Below, piece by piece: positions 27,479 to 34,659 of a stretch of 34,659 nt of DNA. The position numbers and the translations under genes are program-made. The notes beneath the pieces are model-generated. The model had not been told where the DNA came from. It made no database searches and saw only the letters and a list, made by a program, of their open reading frames with translations. Source of the stretch: Oscillatoriales cyanobacterium CG2_30_44_21 (lineage in GTDB: Bacteria; Cyanobacteriota; Cyanobacteriia; Pseudanabaenales; Pseudanabaenaceae); assembly GCA_001873375.1 (NCBI GenBank), contig MNZA01000223.1:14810-49468 (forward strand), written 5' to 3'. Position 1 is the stretch's first letter. The number at the start of each line of letters is the position of its first letter.

Positions 27479-27505
27479 GAGTGGCAACGCTTCGCGTTGC
27501 CACTC
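27479..27505. repeat. Hairpin GAGTGGCAACGC-TTC-GCGTTGCCACTC
   Basis: 12-bp perfect arms. Confidence 0.85.
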
Positions 27506-27513
27506 TTTAACTG

Positions 27514-27568
27514 ACCGAAGAAATTTTTAGAAGCGCGGCGGAGCCGCGCTTCTAAAAATTTCTTCGGT
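27514..27568. repeat. Hairpin ACCGAAGAAATTTTTAGAAGCGCGGC-GGA-GCCGCGCTTCTAAAAATTTCTTCGGT
   Basis: 26-bp perfect arms. Confidence 0.9.
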
Positions 27569-27575
27569 TTGAGTA

Positions 27576-27600
27576 AACGCCAAGTGTTGCACTTGGCGTT
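27576..27600. repeat. Hairpin AACGCCAAGTG-TTG-CACTTGGCGTT
   Basis: 11-bp perfect arms. Confidence 0.85.
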
Positions 27601-27689
27601 CTTAACATTTCGTAGCAATTCAACTCGCTAGAAGTCCAAGGATTGTCGATATCATGGTAAGCAGCAATATATATAGCTGTCGCCAGTTT

Positions 27690-27785
27690 TACAGCGCTTT
27701 GCGCTTTCCTAAAACTCCCAAAATTTTTTAGCGTAGCCAGCCTTTAAAAAATTTTGGGGAATATACAAAGCCTCAAGGGGCTGTG
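27690..27785 (+). repeat. Family-D element (96 bp), nested inside a GCTGTCGCC/GGCGACAGC-bounded segment
   Basis: TACAGCGCTTTGCGCT...CCCAAAATTTTTTA/TAAAAAATTTTGGG...CAAAGCCTCAAGGGGCTGTG. Confidence 0.75.
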
Positions 27786-27852
27786 GTACTAGTACAAGCG
27801 GCGACAGCCACAAAATGAAATATTTCTTAGATAAAGTTCTTAGTCAAATCCT

Positions 27853-28392
27853 ATGAGTCAAGCTTCTGTACCCGCCGATGTTCCCAGCATGGGTCGTCGC
27901 CAATTTATGAACCTAATTTTAGGGGGTTCTGCTGCCGTCACATCTCTTGCTGCTCTTTATCCTGTAGCTGCCTATTTTGTCCCCCCTTCTAAAGGTGGCG
28001 CAGGCGGTGGTGTAGCTGCTAAAGATGCCCTTGGCAAAGACATTCTTGCTTCGGCATTTTTGGCAAACCATCAAGCAGGCGATCGCGAACTGGCTCAAGG
28101 GCTAAAGGGTGATCCCACATATATCGTGGTGACGGACACCAAAGAAATTGAATCCTATGGCTTAAATGCCGTATGTACGCACCTTGGCTGTGTTGTACCT
28201 TGGAATGCTGCTGAAAACAAATTTATCTGTCCTTGCCACGGTTCGCAATACAACAATGAGGGCAAGGTCGTTCGTGGTCCTGCGCCATTGTCGCTCGCAC
28301 TTGCCCATGCCACAGTTGCCGATGACATTGTGCAGTTCAGCACATGGACAGAAACTGATTTCCGCACCAATGACGCTCCTTGGTGGTCTTAA
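27853..28392 (+). CDS. petC: Cytochrome b6-f complex Rieske iron-sulfur protein
   Basis: [27 protein letters not shown]; twin-arginine-like [13 protein letters not shown]-terminus. Confidence 0.97.
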   Translation: MSQASVPADVPSMGRRQFMNLILGGSAAVTSLAALYPVAAYFVPPSKGGAGGGVAAKDALGKDILASAFLANHQAGDRELAQGLKGDPTYIVVTDTKEIESYGLNAVCTHLGCVVPWNAAENKFICPCHGSQYNNEGKVVRGPAPLSLALAHATVADDIVQFSTWTETDFRTNDAPWWS

Positions 28393-28399
28393 TAATTTT

Positions 28400-28432
28400 T
28401 TTTGATGGCGCGACTACGCTGCGCCATCAAAA
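28400..28432. repeat. Hairpin TTTTGATGGCGC...GCGCCATCAAAA in the petC-petA spacer
   Basis: 12-bp perfect arms, 9-nt loop. Confidence 0.85.
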
Positions 28433-28463
28433 TAGACAATGCAATTTACATTTGAACTTATAC

Positions 28464-29447
28464 ATGAAAAAAGCTTTTTTACCAGTTAGTCGTTTGCTTT
28501 TAGGATTTAGCCTAAGCATCCTCACAAGCTTGACATTACTGTTTGGACTGAATGTCCAATCTGCTAACGCCTATCCATACTATGCTCAGGAAGCCTACAA
28601 GACACCCCGTGAAGCCACAGGCAAGATCGTTTGTGCTAACTGCCATCTTGCTCAAAAAGGGATTGAACTAGAGTTGCCTCAGTCTGTACTGCCTGATTCT
28701 GTGTTTGAAGCGGTGGTTAAACTGCCCTATGACCACAACTTACAACAAGTTACCGCGGACGGAAGTAAGACAGGCTTGAATGTCGGCGCGGTACTTGTAT
28801 TACCCGAAGGCTTCAAAATTGCTCCTGAAGATCGCTTGTCTGAAGAAATGAAAGAAAAGACTAAGGATATTTACTACCAACCCTATAGCGATACCCAAGA
28901 AAATATCGTTTTGGTAGGACCAATATCTGGAGATGAATATCCTGAGATTACTTTCCCAGTGCTTTCTCCTGATCCTGCTAAGGACAAAAATGTTCACTTT
29001 CTTAAATATGCTGTCCATGCTGGCGGCAACCGTGGGCGTGGTCAAGTGTATCCAACAGGTGAAAAGAGCAATAACAATGAGTACACTTCATCGGTTTCTG
29101 GTCTAGTTACCCAAATTAGTTCTATCGAGCCTAATGAAGATGAAGGTATCTACGGTGGTTATCAGATCTCGGTGCAAACTACTGATGGCAGTGTTGCTAC
29201 TGAGTCAGTTCCTGCTGGTGCAACTTTGATTGTCGAGCCTGGTAGTGAAGTTACGGTTGGCTCAGCCTTGACGACTAACCCCAATGTGGGTGGATTTGGA
29301 CAACATGATGGTGAAATTGTGTTGCAAGATCCTCGCCGTGTTCAGTGGTTGTTGGCATTCTTTGCTTCTGTAATCGTGACCCAAATCTTGTTGGTATTGA
29401 AGAAGAAGCAAGTCGAAAAAGTTCAAGCCGCAGAAATGAATTTCTAA
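28464..29447 (+). CDS. petA: Cytochrome f (apocytochrome f precursor)
   Basis: ANAYPYYAQEAYKTPREATGKIVCANCHLA; C-terminal LLAFFASVIVTQILLVLKKKQVEKVQAAEMNF; ATG 28464 follows the hairpin. Confidence 0.97.
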   Translation: MKKAFLPVSRLLLGFSLSILTSLTLLFGLNVQSANAYPYYAQEAYKTPREATGKIVCANCHLAQKGIELELPQSVLPDSVFEAVVKLPYDHNLQQVTADGSKTGLNVGAVLVLPEGFKIAPEDRLSEEMKEKTKDIYYQPYSDTQENIVLVGPISGDEYPEITFPVLSPDPAKDKNVHFLKYAVHAGGNRGRGQVYPTGEKSNNNEYTSSVSGLVTQISSIEPNEDEGIYGGYQISVQTTDGSVATESVPAGATLIVEPGSEVTVGSALTTNPNVGGFGQHDGEIVLQDPRRVQWLLAFFASVIVTQILLVLKKKQVEKVQAAEMNF

Positions 29448-29450
29448 TAT

Positions 29451-29485
29451 CAAGTAAAGAAATGGCGGAGCCATTTCTTTACTTG
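29451..29485. repeat. A-family hairpin CAAGTAAAGAAATGGC-GGA-GCCATTTCTTTACTTG
   Basis: 16-bp perfect arms after petA. Confidence 0.85.
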
Positions 29486-29497
29486 CCCCAAAAAGAT

Positions 29498-29604
29498 TAA
29501 TACCAATTCACAAAAGTGTAGTCACACTTTTGTGAATTGAAAACCAAACCCAGTATGGGTTTTCAAATAAAGAAATGGCTCCGCCATTTCTTTATTTGGT
29601 ATAA
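29498..29604 (+). repeat. Family-A multi-hairpin element, full-length copy
   Basis: TAATACCAATTCACAAAAGTGTAGTCACACTTTTGTGAATTGAAAACCAAACCCAGTATGGGTTTTCAAATAAAGAAATGGCTCCGCCATTTCTTTATTTGGTATAA. Confidence 0.9.
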
Positions 29605-29630
29605 AGCGCGGCGATCGCCGCGCTTTTTTT
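29603..29630 (+). terminator. Rho-independent terminator-like hairpin AAAGCGCGGCGATCGCCGCGCTTTTTTT
   Basis: Perfect GC-rich palindrome followed by T tract, between convergent genes. Confidence 0.7.
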
Positions 29631-29631
29631 A

Positions 29632-30735
29632 TTAATGATTGCGTGGCAGTCGCAAAAACTTATTTTTCGCAGAAAGGGGACTGAGAATCTGGTTTAAGGC
29701 TCTTAATTGTTCAGGTGTTCCCATCGAAATCAGCACGTCACCTTGCCGAATTTCCGTATCCCCATCAGGACCCGCAATCAAGTGTCCATCCTCCCGCCGA
29801 ATTGCCAATACCAATACGCCAGTTTGCGATCGCAAGCTGGCTTTTTTAAGCGATATACCCACATAGCTGGGGTCATCAATGCGGTATTCCTCAATATAAA
29901 ATGACCGATTTTCGCCAGCGATGATGCCATCGACAAAATCCATCACCTGCGGGCGCAAGGCAACTGCCGCCATACGTTTGCCTCCCGTAATGTAAGGGGA
30001 AATCACTTCGTCAGCACCGCCCCGCCGTAGTTTTTGCATTGATTCTTCGGTGCTGGCTCTCGCGATCGCCCTAATCTGTGGGTTTAGCGTTTTTGCCGAT
30101 AAAACCGTGTAAAGATTTTCGGCATCGGAGGGCAGCGCCGCGACAATGCATAGGGCGCGTTCAATTCCTGCAAAAAGTAAGGTTTGATCAAGCGCTGCAT
30201 CACCCTGTACAGCCAGATATCCAGATTGTTCAGCTTGAGTAATTGTCTCAAGATCACTGTCAATGACAACAAAGTCAATATTTCCCTCGGCAGCAAATTC
30301 GGCGGTGACTTGCCGCCCTGTGCGACCAAATCCGCAGACTATGTAATGTTGATTTAGAGACTCCATCACTTTTCGTTGCCGCCTAGCCTGAAAGATGTTG
30401 TAAATATGCCCGTTGGCGATCGCAGTCGTAAACTGAGTCACAATGTAACTGAAACTTACCACACCCATAATGATCAGGGTAATCGTAAATATACGTCCCC
30501 GAGCATCTAAAGGATTAGTCTCTCCATAGCCAATTGTGGCAAAGGTAATCACAGTCATATAGAGCGCATCGAGCCAGCTCCATTTTTCGATGAAGTGGTA
30601 GCCCAATGTCCCAACTGCCAGCAAAGCGACCAAGAGAGAGACATTGGTAACTAAGATTTGTTGATATTGCTGTAACTCACGCTCTAAAAAAAGTGGTTGC
30701 AACTGTTGATAGTTGTGGGATTTTTTAGAAGTCAT
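29632..30735 (-). CDS. Two-TM potassium channel family protein with TrkA-N/TrkA-C (RCK) domains
   Basis: MTVITFATIGYGETNPLDA pore; HYIVCGFGRTGRQVTAEFAAEGNIDFVVIDSD; C-terminal VLISMGTPEQL. Confidence 0.92.
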   Translation of the reverse strand: MTSKKSHNYQQLQPLFLERELQQYQQILVTNVSLLVALLAVGTLGYHFIEKWSWLDALYMTVITFATIGYGETNPLDARGRIFTITLIIMGVVSFSYIVTQFTTAIANGHIYNIFQARRQRKVMESLNQHYIVCGFGRTGRQVTAEFAAEGNIDFVVIDSDLETITQAEQSGYLAVQGDAALDQTLLFAGIERALCIVAALPSDAENLYTVLSAKTLNPQIRAIARASTEESMQKLRRGGADEVISPYITGGKRMAAVALRPQVMDFVDGIIAGENRSFYIEEYRIDDPSYVGISLKKASLRSQTGVLVLAIRREDGHLIAGPDGDTEIRQGDVLISMGTPEQLRALNQILSPLSAKNKFLRLPRNH

Positions 30736-30774
30736 AGAACTTTAGAAGTTGGCAAGGGGGCGCTCTTGGTCTGA

Positions 30775-30797
30775 GGTGCGCGGCGAAGCCGCACACC
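30775..30797. repeat. Hairpin GGTGcGCGGC-GAA-GCCGCaCACC
   Basis: 10-bp arms with one mismatch. Confidence 0.7.
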
Positions 30798-30798
30798 A

Positions 30799-31266
30799 CT
30801 AATTTATTCGTAATTTCTCAAACCACGATCGCAGCAGTTCTTGACATTCCCTTTCTCTGATCCCCGCGATCACTTCCAACCGATGAAAGGATGCAGGGCT
30901 GTCGGGAAGATTAAGGACAGTGCAGATAGAGCCAGTTTTGGGATCGTCTGCACCATAGACTATGGTGCTAAGCCTTGATTGCACAATTGCGCCTGCACAC
31001 ATGGGGCAAGGCTCCAGAGTTACATAGAGTGTACAGCCCGTCAGATGCCAATCGTGCAAGTTTTTAGCGGCTTCTCTAATCGCAATCATCTCTGCGTGAG
31101 CCGTAGGATCTTGCGATCGCTCTTTATAATTTGCGCCTAGCCCGATCGCCTCTCCTTGAGCATTAACCACTACCGCACCGACAGGGATTTCTCCCGCCAC
31201 GCCCGCGGCTTTGGCTAAGGCGATCGCCTGATCCATCCAACTCTGATATGTGGCTAAGTCTTGCAT
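30799..31266 (-). CDS. tadA: tRNA-specific adenosine deaminase
   Basis: DPTAHAEMIAIREAAK, LYVTLEPCPMCAGAIVQSRL; Met at 31266 preferred to the 31335 start, which runs through a hairpin. Confidence 0.93.
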   Translation of the reverse strand: MQDLATYQSWMDQAIALAKAAGVAGEIPVGAVVVNAQGEAIGLGANYKERSQDPTAHAEMIAIREAAKNLHDWHLTGCTLYVTLEPCPMCAGAIVQSRLSTIVYGADDPKTGSICTVLNLPDSPASFHRLEVIAGIRERECQELLRSWFEKLRIN

Positions 31267-31295
31267 TGGCGTTTGCACTAAAGTAGAGCCAGAAT

Positions 31296-31328
31296 ATAGA
31301 ATAGCGCCGCTTCGCGGCGCTATTCTAT
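31296..31328. repeat. Hairpin ATAGAATAGCGCCGC-TTC-GCGGCGCTATTCTAT in the tadA/birA divergent region
   Basis: 15-bp perfect arms. Confidence 0.9.
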
Positions 31329-31341
31329 GAAACAAAGATTT

Positions 31342-32052
31342 ATGAAAATAATTAGATATGAAGAAATTGATTCCACTAATAGTGAAGCATGGCGGTTAAT
31401 CGATCAGGGAAAAGGCTCCGCGAATACAGTTATTGTCGCTAAGCGCCAAACTAAGGGGCGAGGACAGCGCGGCAATATTTGGCGATCGCCATTGGGCGGA
31501 TTGTTTATGTCGGTGATTTTGCAGCCCAATTTAGAGGCTAGCAGAGCTAATCAAATTACGCTGTGGTCAGCTTGGGGGATCGCCAAGGCGCTCAATCAGA
31601 CAGGAGCCAATGTCAAGCTGAAATGGCTCAATGATTTACTAATTGATCGGCGCAAACTTGGCGGGATTCTCACGGAGACACGGATTGAGTCGGGACGAAT
31701 TAATTATGCAGTAGTAGGAATCGGCATCAACTGGACAAATGAAGTGCCTGAAGGCGCGATCGCCTTGGGCGAATTGCCGACAACTCTATCGAGTATGGAT
31801 GAGTTAATTGATGTAGTAATTGCGGGACTGCAAATGGCACAGCAATGTTACGAGCAGGAGGGGATTGCCAAGATTTTGGCGGAATATTTAGAAATGCTCA
31901 GCGATCGCCATATCCGTAAAAATATCGATGGACAGGAACTTTATGGAGAAATCATTGACATTAGATCAACTTGTGAACTGGTAGTAAGATGGAATGGCAA
32001 ATGCCAAGACCAGATCTATCAGCCTCAAAATTTTTCTGTCGGCTACCTGTAG
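31342..32052 (+). CDS. birA: Biotin--[acetyl-CoA-carboxylase] ligase
   Basis: IDSTNSEAWRL, KRQTKGRGQRGNIWRSPLGGLFMSVIL, LKWLNDLLIDRRKLGGILTET, VVGIGINW. Confidence 0.93.
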   Translation: MKIIRYEEIDSTNSEAWRLIDQGKGSANTVIVAKRQTKGRGQRGNIWRSPLGGLFMSVILQPNLEASRANQITLWSAWGIAKALNQTGANVKLKWLNDLLIDRRKLGGILTETRIESGRINYAVVGIGINWTNEVPEGAIALGELPTTLSSMDELIDVVIAGLQMAQQCYEQEGIAKILAEYLEMLSDRHIRKNIDGQELYGEIIDIRSTCELVVRWNGKCQDQIYQPQNFSVGYL

Positions 32053-32061
32053 ACCTAAAAT

Positions 32062-33063
32062 ATGCGAAAATTCACTTTCTCAACTATTACTTTAGCAACA
32101 TTGCTTTGCATCACCAGCAATAACTATTTTCTAGTTAGCTCTGCCTATGCCGCTTCTAAATCAGCAATCTCTCCAGATGTCCTAGTTATTCAAAATACCG
32201 ATCCGATCCAGCCCGCACCAGAAATAGCTCCCCCGCCCACATTACCGATCGCCAATGATCGCGAGCCAATCCAAGTAAATATCGAGTCTGCGGATACTGT
32301 CTTTAAATCTCCAGCCCCAGATGAAAGTAATCCTGAGCGATCGCCCATCGTGGAAGCCCCTGAAGTTATCTTAGAAAACCGTGCTAATGGCTGTAAGTTC
32401 AGCGCCAGTAGCTTACTAGAACGGGATCAGAATTTTTGTAATCCTCAAGTAGCTTCTAAATCCGCCCCCAGTCGCCAAGGCGAAAGCTATCAAGAGGATA
32501 GCGGTGTTCTTTATGCGGCAGCATCAGAAACAACTTCCTTACAAGTGCGCCGCCTTAGTGCCAAAGAAATCGCCGCCATCAGCTTGCCTAGCAATGGTGA
32601 CAAGCAAATGCTGTTTCCCCTAATTGTGCCGACAATTATTAGTTCTCTTTTTGGCGATCGCGTTCATCCGATTACAGGACAAGTGCGCTTTCATCAAGGT
32701 ACTGACCTTGCCGCCCCAGAAGGTACACCCGTAGTCGCCGCCTTTAGTGGTACGGTCGAAATTGCAGGCTGGGCTGGTGGCTATGGCTTGATGGTCAGCA
32801 TCACCCATGGCGACACCCATGAGACCCGTTATGCTCACCTCTCAGAAGTACTAGTTGAGTCAGGGCAAAAAGTCAAACAAGGAACGGTGATCGGACTAGT
32901 CGGCAGCACAGGAATGTCCACGGGAGCGCACTTGCATTTTGAGATCTGGCAACGCCTAAAAGATGGCATGGTGGCGATCGACCCCACCTCGCAACTTGTT
33001 TTAGCGATGGATAATTTGCAAAAATATCTCGCTCAGATTTCCAAATCTTCTAACAAAGCGTAA
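32062..33063 (+). CDS. M23 family metallopeptidase
   Basis: FGDRVHPITGQVRFHQGTDLAAPEGTPVVAAFSGTVEIAGWAGGYGLMVSITHGDTHETRYAHLSEV...STGAHLHFEIW. Confidence 0.93.
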   Translation: MRKFTFSTITLATLLCITSNNYFLVSSAYAASKSAISPDVLVIQNTDPIQPAPEIAPPPTLPIANDREPIQVNIESADTVFKSPAPDESNPERSPIVEAPEVILENRANGCKFSASSLLERDQNFCNPQVASKSAPSRQGESYQEDSGVLYAAASETTSLQVRRLSAKEIAAISLPSNGDKQMLFPLIVPTIISSLFGDRVHPITGQVRFHQGTDLAAPEGTPVVAAFSGTVEIAGWAGGYGLMVSITHGDTHETRYAHLSEVLVESGQKVKQGTVIGLVGSTGMSTGAHLHFEIWQRLKDGMVAIDPTSQLVLAMDNLQKYLAQISKSSNKA

Positions 33064-33070
33064 AACCAAA

Positions 33071-33113
33071 AAAGATCTTAAAAGCGCTGCTTCGCAGCGC
33101 TTTTAAGATCTTT
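33071..33113. repeat. Hairpin AAAGATCTTAAAAGCGCTGC-TTC-GCAGCGCTTTTAAGATCTTT
   Basis: 20-bp perfect arms. Confidence 0.9.
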
Positions 33114-33127
33114 ATCTTTTTTGGCTC

Positions 33128-33221
33128 CCCTCATCCCCCAGCCCCTTCTCCCGCAGGAGAAGGGGAGAAATATTAAATTTCTTGTTCCCCTGTCCTGCGG
33201 GAGAGGGGCTAGGGGTGAGGG
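33128..33221. repeat. Family-G 94-bp double-hairpin repeat
   Basis: Near-identical to 25407-25506 with a short AAATT-type deletion. Confidence 0.9.
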
Positions 33222-33262
33222 CTTAGCGCTTTGCGAGTTTCAAGTCATTTTTGCGTAAGCGC

Positions 33263-33301
33263 AAAATTTGATGGCGCGGCATCGCCGCGCCATCAAATTT
33301 T
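33263..33301. repeat. Hairpin AAAATTTGATGGCGCGGC-ATC-GCCGCGCCATCAAATTTT
   Basis: 18-bp perfect arms. Confidence 0.9.
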
Positions 33302-33317
33302 GATTGCTTGACTAAAA

Positions 33318-34505
33318 TCAGGGACCTTGAATAATTGTAAAGTCGGATTCCGTATCAAACTTCCTCACATTTGATACAGAATAACTGGGAATCTCAACGG
33401 AGTACTTGACTAAATGCAGGATTGCCTTAGCTTCAGGAGAATTAATTTGTACCAGCGCTCTCAACACCGCACTACGGACTGAGCGATCGCCGTCTTTGAT
33501 TGCTTGCGACAGATAAAATACAGCATCATGACTGCCAATTTCTCCCATCGCCAAAGCGGCATCACATCTTACATAGGCATATTCATCTTCGCGCAACACT
33601 TTCGCGAGGAGTGGCACAACTTCATCGATGCCAATTTGTCCTAAGGTTCTAGCGGCAACGCTGCGAGTATGGCTAGAATTTGTACTCAGCATTTTTGCCA
33701 CAGGCGTAATCGCAGGAGCGCCAATACTTTTGAGGGCTTGGACAGCCTGAGACTGCACGCTGATATCGTTCTCAGTTAGCAAATTAGCGAGGGCATTGGC
33801 GGACAATGGCGACTTGATTTGTCCTAAAGCCCAAGCTGCCTCGAGGCGGACAGCCTTACTCTCATTGCCCAGAGCTTGAATGAGGGTGGTGACGGCTAAG
33901 GGTGAGCTAATCTGGCCGAGGGAATGCGCGGCATGGACTTTGACCATGTTGTCACTGTGCTTGAGGGCTTCGACTAGGGGCGATACGGCGGGCAGACTGG
34001 CGCGACCAAGGGCTTTTGCCACCGCCGACTGTACCTGAATCGAAGGATGACGTAATAATTTGACCAGTGAACTAATCGCCTCCGCACTGCCAATCCAAGC
34101 TAAAGCTGAAGCCGCTTGCCAGTGAATTTGGCGATGGGGATTTTGGGTTGCGGATATCAAAGGAGCGATCGCCATCGGCGATCGCAAATATCCGAGAGCG
34201 ATCGCCGCTTTCTTGGAAGTGGCGACTTCATCGCTCTCTAAGCGTTCTAGCAAGGCGGGAACCAGATTTTCACGACAACGGATTAGCTTTTGCAGGGCTG
34301 TAGAAAATTGATCGGAACGATTTGCCGCGTCAAATTCCGCCAAGATAGCTGACTCGCCACCTAGCTCTGGTGCTGACATGATATGTCGGTTTTCAGGCAT
34401 CGCGTACCCAGGTGAGGCAGGAATGCGATAGTCCTCCATTCTGGGCGCTTGCACCTTGGCATTATTTGGTGGCACGGAAGCCCTAGGTAATTGCGGCTCG
34501 TTCAT
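33318..34505 (-). CDS. HEAT-repeat (PBS-lyase-like) protein
   Basis: Repeated units such as AVAKALGRASLPAVSPLVEALKHSDNMVKVHAAHSLGQI. Confidence 0.9.
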   Translation of the reverse strand: MNEPQLPRASVPPNNAKVQAPRMEDYRIPASPGYAMPENRHIMSAPELGGESAILAEFDAANRSDQFSTALQKLIRCRENLVPALLERLESDEVATSKKAAIALGYLRSPMAIAPLISATQNPHRQIHWQAASALAWIGSAEAISSLVKLLRHPSIQVQSAVAKALGRASLPAVSPLVEALKHSDNMVKVHAAHSLGQISSPLAVTTLIQALGNESKAVRLEAAWALGQIKSPLSANALANLLTENDISVQSQAVQALKSIGAPAITPVAKMLSTNSSHTRSVAARTLGQIGIDEVVPLLAKVLREDEYAYVRCDAALAMGEIGSHDAVFYLSQAIKDGDRSVRSAVLRALVQINSPEAKAILHLVKYSVEIPSYSVSNVRKFDTESDFTIIQGP

Positions 34506-34541
34506 GGCATTGTCTTAGTCAAGCGTTTAGCTGGGGCATAA

Positions 34542-34603
34542 AATAAAGAACCGATTTTTGAAGTTGCGGTTTCACCGCAACTTCAAAAATCAGGTTCTTT
34601 ATT
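34542..34603. repeat. Family-B hairpin AATAAAGAACCGATTTTTGAAGTTGCGGT-TTC-ACCGCAACTTCAAAAATCAGGTTCTTTATT
   Basis: ~29-bp near-perfect arms; outer 16 bp shared with 20392-20452. Confidence 0.88.
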
Positions 34604-34617
34604 AAATTGCAATTGTT

Positions 34618-34659
34618 TATATAGCTGTCGCCAAATGTACTGGGACATAAAACCTAATA
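34618..34659 (+). repeat. Start of TATATAGCTGTCGCCA element, truncated by window edge
   Basis: 16 bp identical to 27670-27685; inverted partial match at 22508-22519. Confidence 0.55.

Noticed and set aside
28380-28463. N-terminal extension of the petA ORF in the track
   Set aside because: Would translate the spacer hairpin; ATG 28464 gives a normal cytochrome f signal peptide.
29451-29604. Closely spaced repeats with similar units, considered as a CRISPR array
   Set aside because: Units are palindromic elements of unequal length without regular direct repeats and unique spacers; no cas genes in the window.
1-34659. Very frequent GCGATCGC octamers
   Set aside because: Known cyanobacterial HIP1 motif spread through coding regions; not a locus-specific signal.

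Overview
Cyanobacterial chromosomal window with dense GCGATCGC (HIP1) sites and photosynthesis genes petC, petA and psbZ. Gene content and repeat density suggest a Pseudanabaena-like lineage, but this is inference. About 30 protein genes are supported, mostly housekeeping: pdhA, ycf46-like AAA ATPase, sigG-like ECF sigma plus anti-sigma plus HtrA protease, rrf2, ribH, psbZ, two-domain histidine phosphatase, rne, Ser/Thr kinase, petC-petA, TrkA-N channel, tadA, birA, M23 peptidase and HEAT-repeat protein. Accessory items are a HicBA module, Uma2 genes and a 1556-aa RTX protein carrying three phosphoesterase modules. No rRNA, tRNA, CRISPR or transposase was recognised. The most unusual signal is intergenic. 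More than 25 near-perfect hairpins, mostly closed by a GC-NNN-GC triloop, have arms that differ almost completely between loci. Several lie inside repeat families whose flanks are conserved while the central palindrome is not (two 105-bp copies at 15198 and 18344; pairs at 20392/34542 and 22345/22660). Some elements appear nested in others. Other notable points are a Pho-box-like array upstream of the phosphoesterase gene, a histidine phosphatase whose catalytic N-terminus is in frame but lacks an ATG/GTG/TTG start (a CTG candidate exists), a truncated Uma2 remnant, and a 47-aa membrane ORF missed by the ORF track.
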